Source: an uncultured Bacteroidota bacterium (GTDB lineage Bacteria; Bacteroidota; Bacteroidia; Flavobacteriales; Flavobacteriaceae). From it: a stretch of 10,816 nt of DNA. The position numbers and the translations under genes were made by a program. Position 1 is the stretch's first letter. Each line of letters begins with the position of its first letter. The notes beneath the pieces are model-generated. The model worked only from the letters and a program-made list of their open reading frames with translations. It did no database searches and was not told the DNA's origin. Positions 1-5,321 of this stretch are shown in pieces. Location: the NCBI GenBank assembly GCA_902610105.1, contig CACLUN010000027.1, positions 1 to 10,816 of the forward strand, in the 5' to 3' direction.

Positions 1-44
1 TTTCTCATTTTTTTTTCGATTTTTACTTCACAAATAAACTAATT

Positions 45-527
45 ATGAATTTTAAACAAATTCAACAACTTATTAAGTTTGTCTCAAAGACAGATGTTGC
101 TGAGGTTAATATTGAGAATAATAATTTCAAGATCAATATTAAAGGGTCTAAATCATCCATTAAAGAAGCATCAACACCATTAATTCAACAACCGTCACCT
201 CCCCAAATTCAAACTGTACCCCAGGTTGAAGTCAGATCAACTCAAATTCCTATACCTAAATTAGATGAAAATTTATCATCAGATGACTCATATAAAATTA
301 TTAAATCACCTATTATCGGAACTTTTTACAGAAAACCTTCGCCGGATAAAGATGTTTTCGTAAATGTAGGTGATACAGTTGGAGAAGGTGATGTTTTGTG
401 TGTTATTGAAGCTATGAAATTATTTAATGAGATTGAATCTGATATCTCAGGAAAAATTGTTAAAATACTTGTTGAAGATGCTTCGCCAGTAGAGTTTGAT
501 CAACCCTTATTTTTAATCGAACCATAA
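45..527 (+). CDS. accB: Biotin carboxyl carrier protein of acetyl-CoA carboxylase
   Basis: The 160-residue protein carries the biotin that shuttles CO2 between biotin carboxylase and the carboxyltransferase of acetyl-CoA carboxylase, the first committed step of fatty-acid synthesis in the cytoplasm. Three parts are visible. Residues 1-35 are the N-terminal segment ([15 protein letters not shown]), typical of AccB. Residues 40-80 are a Pro/Gln/Ser-rich linker. Residues 84-160 are the biotinyl domain, with the family's 'thumb' ([12 protein letters not shown], 92-103) and the biotin site EAMKL, where Lys125 should be biotinylated. The length is normal for the family. The frame is open to the left edge, but ATG 45 gives the expected N-terminus and the extra upstream residues are low-complexity. 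accC follows after 7 bases, so the two genes are surely one transcript. No promoter is visible in bases 1-44, so transcription probably begins upstream, where flavobacteria often have fabH (known context, not seen here). Confidence 0.96.
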   Translation: MNFKQIQQLIKFVSKTDVAEVNIENNNFKINIKGSKSSIKEASTPLIQQPSPPQIQTVPQVEVRSTQIPIPKLDENLSSDDSYKIIKSPIIGTFYRKPSPDKDVFVNVGDTVGEGDVLCVIEAMKLFNEIESDISGKIVKILVEDASPVEFDQPLFLIEP

Positions 528-534
528 TCATTAT

Positions 535-1869
535 ATGTTCAAAAAGATTCTAATTGCTAACAGAGGTGAGATAGCTCTACGCGTAATTCGTACTTGTAAA
601 GAAATGGGCATTAAAACAGTCGCTGTATATTCTAAAGCTGATGAAGAAAGTTTACACGTACGTTTTGCTGATGAAGCTGTTTGTATTGGACCAGCACCTA
701 GCAATGAATCATACCTAAAGATATCTAATATCATTGCTGCAGCAGAAATTACAAATGCCGACGCAATTCATCCTGGCTATGGATTTTTATCTGAGAATGC
801 TAAGTTTTCTAAGATATGTTCTGAACATAAGATCAAGTTTATAGGTCCATCACCTGAAATGATTGAAAAAATGGGAGATAAAGCAACAGCAGTTTCAACC
901 ATGAACTTAGCTAAAGTACCAACAATACCTGGATCTGGAGGTGCAATCGAAAATGAAGATGAAGCTATAACTATAGCATCAAAAATTGGTTTTCCAGTAA
1001 TGGTAAAAGCCTCAGCAGGTGGAGGTGGAAAAGGGATGAGAGCTGTTTGGAATAAAAAAGATTTTAAAAAGAGTTGGTCATCAGCTAAACAAGAAGCATC
1101 TGCTGCATTTGGAAATGATGATATGTATATTGAAAAGCTTATTCAAGAGCCAAGACATATCGAAATACAAATTATAGCTGATCAGTTTGGAAATGTATGT
1201 CATCTTTCTGAAAGAGATTGCTCAATTCAGCGAAGACATCAAAAGTTAACTGAGGAAACACCCTCACCATTCATGACTTCAAGATTAAGGCAGAAAATGG
1301 GTAAAGCTGCCATCAAGGCTGCTAAGTTTATTAATTATGAAGGTGTTGGAACTGTTGAATTTTTAGTTGATAATGATAGGAATTTTTATTTCATGGAGAT
1401 GAATACAAGAATACAGGTTGAACATCCAATTACCGAACAAGTTATTGATTATGATTTAATTAAAGAACAGATAAAAGTAGCAGCTGGGGTTAAGGTTTCA
1501 GGAAATGATTACTATCCTAAATTGCACTCCATTGAATGCAGAATTAATGCTGAGGATCCAGAGAATGATTTTAGACCATCGCCAGGCCTAATTACTAATT
1601 TACATTTACCAGGGGGGCACGGCATAAGGGTTGATACTCACGTCTATAGCGGATATACCATTTCTCCAAATTATGATTCAATGATTGCTAAAATTATTAC
1701 TACTGATCAAAAACGTGATGAAGCTATAAATAAGATGAGAAGAGCTCTTGATGAGTTTATAATTGAGGGAATAAAAACAACAATTCCATTTCATAGAAAA
1801 TTGATGGACAATCCAAATTATATCAAAGGAGTTTATACTACTAAGTTTATGGAGGATTTTGATTATTAA
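535..1869 (+). CDS. accC: Biotin carboxylase subunit of acetyl-CoA carboxylase
   Basis: This 444-residue ATP-grasp enzyme carboxylates the biotin on AccB using ATP and bicarbonate. The length fits stand-alone bacterial AccC (about 445-450). The N-terminal pre-ATP-grasp domain begins [13 protein letters not shown] and contains [10 protein letters not shown] (79-88). The glycine-rich ATP loop AGGGGKGM is at 161-168. [13 protein letters not shown] is at 226-238. The metal- and biotin-binding segment [11 protein letters not shown] is at 288-298, with Glu288, Arg292 and Glu296 falling at the positions numbered the same in E. coli AccC. The biotin-carboxylase C-terminal domain follows ([11 protein letters not shown], 332-342). 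No carboxyltransferase or carrier domain is fused, so this is the separate-subunit enzyme that works with the adjacent AccB; accA and accD are not in the window. ATG 535 has no Shine-Dalgarno sequence. The stop codon overlaps the stop of convergent asd. A propionyl-CoA carboxylase-type role is less likely given the AccB-like partner. Confidence 0.97.
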   Translation: MFKKILIANRGEIALRVIRTCKEMGIKTVAVYSKADEESLHVRFADEAVCIGPAPSNESYLKISNIIAAAEITNADAIHPGYGFLSENAKFSKICSEHKIKFIGPSPEMIEKMGDKATAVSTMNLAKVPTIPGSGGAIENEDEAITIASKIGFPVMVKASAGGGGKGMRAVWNKKDFKKSWSSAKQEASAAFGNDDMYIEKLIQEPRHIEIQIIADQFGNVCHLSERDCSIQRRHQKLTEETPSPFMTSRLRQKMGKAAIKAAKFINYEGVGTVEFLVDNDRNFYFMEMNTRIQVEHPITEQVIDYDLIKEQIKVAAGVKVSGNDYYPKLHSIECRINAEDPENDFRPSPGLITNLHLPGGHGIRVDTHVYSGYTISPNYDSMIAKIITTDQKRDEAINKMRRALDEFIIEGIKTTIPFHRKLMDNPNYIKGVYTTKFMEDFDY

Positions 1870-2855
1870 TTAATAAACCCTTTTGACTTTATCAATTGTA
1901 AAATCTGTATTGCATTCGTTGCAGCACCTTTTCTCAAATTGTCACTTACAACCCAAAGGTTTAAACTATTTTCACAAGAAAAATCTTCTCTTACTCTACC
2001 TACAAAAACATCATCCTTGCCTTTTGCATAGATTGGCATTGGATACTTAAAGTTTTTAGGATCATCTTGTAATTTAACTCCAGTGCTTTCTGACAATAAT
2101 TTTTTAATGTCATCAATTTGAAATGACCTATGTAATGTTAAATTTATTGACTCACTATGACCTCCAACAATTGGAACTCTAACAGCTGTGGCTGTAACAG
2201 AGATATTAGAATCTAAAATCTTATGTGTTTCATTTATCAGCTTTAACTCCTCTTTGGTATAACCATTTTCTTCAAAATCATCACAATGAGGTATTGCATT
2301 TTGGTGAATTTGATATTTATAAGCCATTTCACCCTCAATTTCATTGTATTCATTATTTAACTGGTTGACAGCAATCCTACCTGTTCCTGTTATCGATTGG
2401 TAGGTTGATACAATAATTCTGGTAATTCCATATTTAAAATGAATTGGAGCCAGAGCAATAAGCATTTGAATAGTTGAACAATTTGGGTTTGCTATAATTT
2501 TGTCCTCAAAGTTTAATTCTTCACCATTTATTTCTGGAACAATTAACTTTTTGGTTTTGTCCATTCTCCAAGCTGATGAATTATCAATTACAGTAACCCC
2601 ATAACTAGCGAATTTTGTTGCCCATTTTAATGATAATTCTTTACCGGCAGAAAAAATAGCTACATCGAGTTTTTTTTCTAGAGCTTCCTCTATTGAAATA
2701 ATTTTATAACTATTGTTATTAAAGTTAATTGTTTTTCCTTTTGACTTATTTGATGCAACAAGGGTAAGTTCATTAATTTTAATTTTTTTTTCTTGAAGAA
2801 CTTTTAAGATTTCCTCACCAACGAGACCAGTAGCACCAATTACAGCTAAATTCAT
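1866..2855 (-). CDS. asd: Aspartate-semialdehyde dehydrogenase
   Basis: The 329-residue protein makes L-aspartate 4-semialdehyde from aspartyl phosphate with NADPH, the branch point to diaminopimelate/lysine, threonine and methionine. The NADP-binding loop GATGLVGEE is at 7-15. NPNCST (123-128) holds the catalytic Cys126, and [11 protein letters not shown] (226-236) holds the catalytic His233. Substrate- and cofactor-binding segments SSAWRM (93-98) and YQSITGTG (152-159) are present. The length and motif order match the family, and the ATG at 2855-2853 is well placed before the first beta strand. The gene lies downstream of alr in the same direction, 56 bases away, and that gap holds a good Bacteroidota-type promoter, so it can be transcribed on its own as well as by readthrough. 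Its TAA overlaps the accC stop, and no terminator is visible after it. Its product feeds peptidoglycan synthesis, as does that of alr. Confidence 0.96.
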   Translation of the reverse strand: MNLAVIGATGLVGEEILKVLQEKKIKINELTLVASNKSKGKTINFNNNSYKIISIEEALEKKLDVAIFSAGKELSLKWATKFASYGVTVIDNSSAWRMDKTKKLIVPEINGEELNFEDKIIANPNCSTIQMLIALAPIHFKYGITRIIVSTYQSITGTGRIAVNQLNNEYNEIEGEMAYKYQIHQNAIPHCDDFEENGYTKEELKLINETHKILDSNISVTATAVRVPIVGGHSESINLTLHRSFQIDDIKKLLSESTGVKLQDDPKNFKYPMPIYAKGKDDVFVGRVREDFSCENSLNLWVVSDNLRKGAATNAIQILQLIKSKGFIN

Positions 2856-2869
2856 TTTAAAATTATAAG

Positions 2870-2900
2870 CAAATTTAAATAAATATGAATCTCACGCAAT
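2870..2900 (-). promoter_or_regulatory. Candidate Bacteroidota-type promoter for asd
   Basis: Read on the minus strand, bases 2877-2870 are TAAATTTG, an exact match to the -7 pattern TAnnTTTG. Bases 2900-2897 are ATTG, three of four matching the -33 element TTTG, and the spacer between them is 19 bases, which is the usual distance. The asd ATG starts 14 bases after the -7 element, so the leader would be very short. The match is by eye. AT-rich DNA gives such hits by chance, but the correct spacing and position make this one credible. Confidence 0.5.
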
Positions 2901-2911
2901 TTTAAATACCA

Positions 2912-4000
2912 CTAAATATTTACGATTGTCCTTTTTATTCTTGAGGAAAGAGATGTTAATATTTCATATGAAATGGTGTTGATTTTTTCCCCAAGATCTT
3001 CTGCTGTTTGAATTTTATCATCAATTATTGTGACTTCATCTCCCTCGTAGCAATTAATATTAGTTACATCTAACATGAGCATATCCATACATATATTACC
3101 AACAGTTTTGGCAATTTTGTTCTTAATTAGAAAACCAACCTTACCATTTCCTAGATTTCTGCTAATTCCATCTGCATGTCCAATAGGAATAATTCCAATC
3201 TTACAATTTTTCTTAGCAATAAAACCTCTGTTATATCCAACTGATTCCCCCTTTTTTATACTATGGATCTGAGAAATAACCGATTTTAGTGATAAAACGG
3301 GTTTTAAATGTTTGCTAAACTTTTTGTCATTTCCATATCCATAAAGGCCAATTCCTGTTCTTACCATATCATACTTAAATTTGGAATAATTTAAAATTCC
3401 AGATGTATTTAAGAGATGTTTTTTAAAACTTCTTTCAAATTTATTTTCCATCTCAGCAGATATTTTCTCGAACAAACTGATTTGGTTTTCAGTATAATTT
3501 TTTTCTTTTTTGTCCTCAGATGCTCCTAAGTGAGAAAGCAGAAATTTTATGTTTACTTGTCCATTTAAAATATTATATAATTCATCAATATCATTTATAC
3601 TAAACCCTAATCTATTTAAACCTGTATTAAATTTTAAATGGAATGGATGTGATTTAGATTTTTTAAAAAAAGCTTTTAGTATTCTAAATGAATAAATATT
3701 TGGTTCTAAATTGTATCTAATAATTTCATCAAAATCATCAATCTGAGGGTGGAGAACTAATATTGGTAATTTGATTCCTGAGTTTCTTAAGACTATACCT
3801 TCATTTACATATGCTACAGCGAAATAATCAACACCATTTTTTTCTAAAAACTTACTAATTTTTATGGGCTCTGATCCATATCCAAAAGCTTTTACAACAC
3901 ACATAATTTTTGTAGAATTATCAACTTTACTTTTGATATAAGACAAATTAGCTTTTAAATTTTTGAGGCTTATTGTGATCTGTGTCCCTTGGTAACTCAA
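2912..4000 (-). CDS. alr: Alanine racemase
   Basis: This is a PLP enzyme that interconverts L- and D-alanine and supplies D-Ala for peptidoglycan in the cytoplasm. I use the TTG at 4000-3998, giving 362 residues, the usual Alr length. It lies 4 bases after the tdk stop and just before the first conserved strand (QITISLKNLKANLSY). A further in-frame TTG at 4072 would give 386 residues but overlaps tdk by 68 bases. In the 362-residue numbering, VVKAFGYGS holds the PLP lysine Lys37. NTGLNRLGF (about 125-133) and MVRTGIGLYGY follow. VGYNRGF has the second catalytic residue Tyr256, and NICMDMLMLDVT is the substrate-binding stretch near the C-terminus. The KAFxYGS variant of the usual KANAYGH motif is one I associate with Bacteroidota. 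In many relatives Alr is fused to MurF; here it stands alone. The stop is TAG, while the other seven genes end in TAA. Confidence 0.93.
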   Translation of the reverse strand: MSYQGTQITISLKNLKANLSYIKSKVDNSTKIMCVVKAFGYGSEPIKISKFLEKNGVDYFAVAYVNEGIVLRNSGIKLPILVLHPQIDDFDEIIRYNLEPNIYSFRILKAFFKKSKSHPFHLKFNTGLNRLGFSINDIDELYNILNGQVNIKFLLSHLGASEDKKEKNYTENQISLFEKISAEMENKFERSFKKHLLNTSGILNYSKFKYDMVRTGIGLYGYGNDKKFSKHLKPVLSLKSVISQIHSIKKGESVGYNRGFIAKKNCKIGIIPIGHADGISRNLGNGKVGFLIKNKIAKTVGNICMDMLMLDVTNINCYEGDEVTIIDDKIQTAEDLGEKINTISYEILTSLSSRIKRTIVNI

Positions 4001-4004
4001 TGAA

Positions 4005-4541
4005 TTATTTTTTATTAACTTTTGAAATATAAGCTTTTCTAGAAAGGGGATTATATTCTTTCTTTTCTCCAATCATTATGGTTTCATTATTTTCAACCCT
4101 TCTGTAACTGTAAAGGGCAGGATCTCCAGTTTCACTACAAACAGCGTGAACTTTTATTACATCCTCTGCAATAGCCATTAAAAAAGGCATGGGACCAAAC
4201 GGTTTACCCATATAATCCATATCTAAGCCAGCAACAATAACCCTAACACCGGAATTGGCTAAAATGTTACAAATATCAACAATATCATATGAAAAAAACT
4301 GAGCCTCATCAATACCAATAATATCAAATTTATTTTTATACTTTAATATTTCATTAGGATTTGATATTGTAGTAGCTTCAATATCAAGTTTACTGTGAGA
4401 CTCAATTATATTTTTTTTATTTCTAGTGTCAAGATCAGGTTTAAAAACTTTAAAGCTTTTGTTTGAACTTTTAATTCTGTTAATCAACTCTTCAGTTTTT
4501 CCAGAAAACATTGACCCACATATGACTTCAATTCTCCCCAA
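4005..4541 (-). CDS. tdk: Thymidine kinase (type II family)
   Basis: The 178-residue protein phosphorylates thymidine to dTMP for nucleotide salvage. The P-loop GSMFSGKT is at 9-16, DTR at 38-40, and the Walker B/catalytic stretch IDEAQFF at 77-83 with Glu79 as probable base. GLDMDYMGKPFGPMP (105-119) is the lid/thymidine-contact region, and YSYRR is at 144-148. Only one cysteine (Cys135 in VHAVCSETGD) remains of the four-ligand zinc site found in E. coli Tdk and human TK1, and the C-terminal cysteine pair is absent. My recollection is that this is common in Bacteroidota Tdk. The start is TTG 4541: an in-frame TAA lies three codons upstream, and the next ATG is inside the P-loop, so no other start is possible. 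The protein is therefore slightly shorter at the N-terminus than most relatives. It is divergent from rsmI and followed by alr. Confidence 0.94.
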   Translation of the reverse strand: MGRIEVICGSMFSGKTEELINRIKSSNKSFKVFKPDLDTRNKKNIIESHSKLDIEATTISNPNEILKYKNKFDIIGIDEAQFFSYDIVDICNILANSGVRVIVAGLDMDYMGKPFGPMPFLMAIAEDVIKVHAVCSETGDPALYSYRRVENNETIMIGEKKEYNPLSRKAYISKVNKK

Positions 4542-4587
4542 TAATTTTTATTTAAGTTAATTTTCTTAGATAAGTTATTAATTTAGA

Positions 4588-4595
4588 CAAATATA
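4588..4595 (-). promoter_or_regulatory. Candidate -7 element of a tdk promoter
   Basis: On the minus strand, bases 4595-4588 read TATATTTG, an exact match to the Bacteroidota -7 pattern TAnnTTTG. It lies about 46 bases before the tdk TTG and only 8 bases from the divergent rsmI ATG. There is no TTTG at the standard 19-base distance; the nearest TTTG (4611-4608) is only 12 bases upstream, inside rsmI. The element is plausible because the tdk group needs a promoter in this 62-base gap, but the missing -33 keeps confidence low. No convincing plus-strand promoter for rsmI is visible here (the best is TAATTTAG at 4579-4586, with one mismatch). Confidence 0.33.
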
Positions 4596-4603
4596 AATTT
4601 TAA

Positions 4604-5275
4604 ATGTCAAAACTTATTTTAATACCGACTCCAATAGGTAATCTTGATGATATAACATTAAGAGCTATAGAATGTATTAAAGATGTAGATTTAATTTTAT
4701 GTGAGGACACAAGAAGAAGTTTAAAACTCTTGAATCATTTACAAATTAAAAAACCTCTCAAATCATTTCATAAGTTTAATGAGCATTCAAAAGTTGAAAA
4801 AGTAATTATTGAAATTCAATCAGGGACCAAGGTTGGTTTAATTTCAGATGCAGGTACACCTAGTATTTCTGATCCTGGTTATTTGATTGTTAAAATGTGT
4901 ATTGATAATAATATTGATGTTGAATGTTTGCCTGGTCCAACTGCTTTAATACCAGCATTAGTAATTAGTGGTCTCCCATCTGAGAGATTTACTTTTGAGG
5001 GATTTTTACCTGTAAAAAAAGGTAGAAAGACACGATTACAGGAATTATCATCTGAGAAAAGAACTATGATTTTTTACGAGTCACCTTACAAATTATATAA
5101 AACACTTAAAGATTTTTATGAATATTTTGGTCCTGAAAGGGAGATTTCTATTTCAAAAGAATTAACCAAAATATTTGAAGATACTCAAAGAGGAAAAATA
5201 AAAGATATTATTGATAATTATAAAAACAAAAAATTGAAAGGTGAGTTTGTTATAGTTGTAAAAGGTTTAAAATAA
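4604..5275 (+). CDS. rsmI: 16S rRNA (cytidine1402-2'-O)-methyltransferase
   Basis: This SAM-dependent enzyme of the tetrapyrrole-methylase fold 2'-O-methylates C1402 in the decoding centre of 16S rRNA. The N-terminal LILIPTPIGNLDDITLRA (4-21) is diagnostic, followed by CEDTRRS (33-39). The family signature SDAGTPSISDPG is at 81-92. CLPGPTA (108-114) and SGLPSERFTFEGFLP (122-136) are the SAM-binding loops of the second subdomain. FYESPYKL (157-164) and the ending KGEFVIVVKG complete the domain. At 223 residues it lacks the C-terminal extension of about 60 residues found in E. coli RsmI (286); short forms are usual in this phylum to my knowledge. The ATG at 4604 sits directly before the first strand. 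The gene is divergent from tdk, alone on its strand, and closed by a hairpin that begins at its stop codon. Confidence 0.95.
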   Translation: MSKLILIPTPIGNLDDITLRAIECIKDVDLILCEDTRRSLKLLNHLQIKKPLKSFHKFNEHSKVEKVIIEIQSGTKVGLISDAGTPSISDPGYLIVKMCIDNNIDVECLPGPTALIPALVISGLPSERFTFEGFLPVKKGRKTRLQELSSEKRTMIFYESPYKLYKTLKDFYEYFGPEREISISKELTKIFEDTQRGKIKDIIDNYKNKKLKGEFVIVVKGLK

Positions 5276-5303
5276 AAAACCCTTCAATTTAGAAGGGTTT
5301 TTT
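5274..5303. terminator. Bidirectional intrinsic terminator between rsmI and the TonB receptor
   Basis: This is a perfect 12-base-pair inverted repeat: six A, then CCCTTC (5280-5285), a 6-base loop (5286-5291), then GAAGGG (5292-5297) and six T (5298-5303). Read rightwards, the GC core is followed by a T tract that ends rsmI transcription; read leftwards, the A run becomes the T tract for the receptor gene, whose stop is at 5324-5322. The left arm begins inside the rsmI TAA (5273-5275). It is the clearest terminator in the window. Confidence 0.9.
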
Positions 5304-5321
5304 ATTTATTAAAGTAAGATT

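Noticed and set aside
1..44. In-frame extension of accB to the left edge, or the tail of an upstream gene.
   Set aside because: The frame is open, but the residues are low-complexity and unlike AccB, and ATG 45 gives the family N-terminus. No recognisable end of fabH or another gene is seen in any frame.
531..734. Minus-strand open frame opposite the start of accC.
   Set aside because: It is fully antisense to the conserved AccC N-terminus, its protein resembles no family, and it has no promoter.
3075..3272. Plus-strand open frame opposite alr.
   Set aside because: It is antisense to conserved Alr motifs; the hydrophobic, proline-rich translation is typical of the reverse strand of an AT-rich gene.
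3902..3904. ATG at 3904-3902 (codon before CVVKAFGYGS) as the alr start.
   Set aside because: It would begin only four residues before the PLP lysine and remove the first conserved strand and helix of the barrel.
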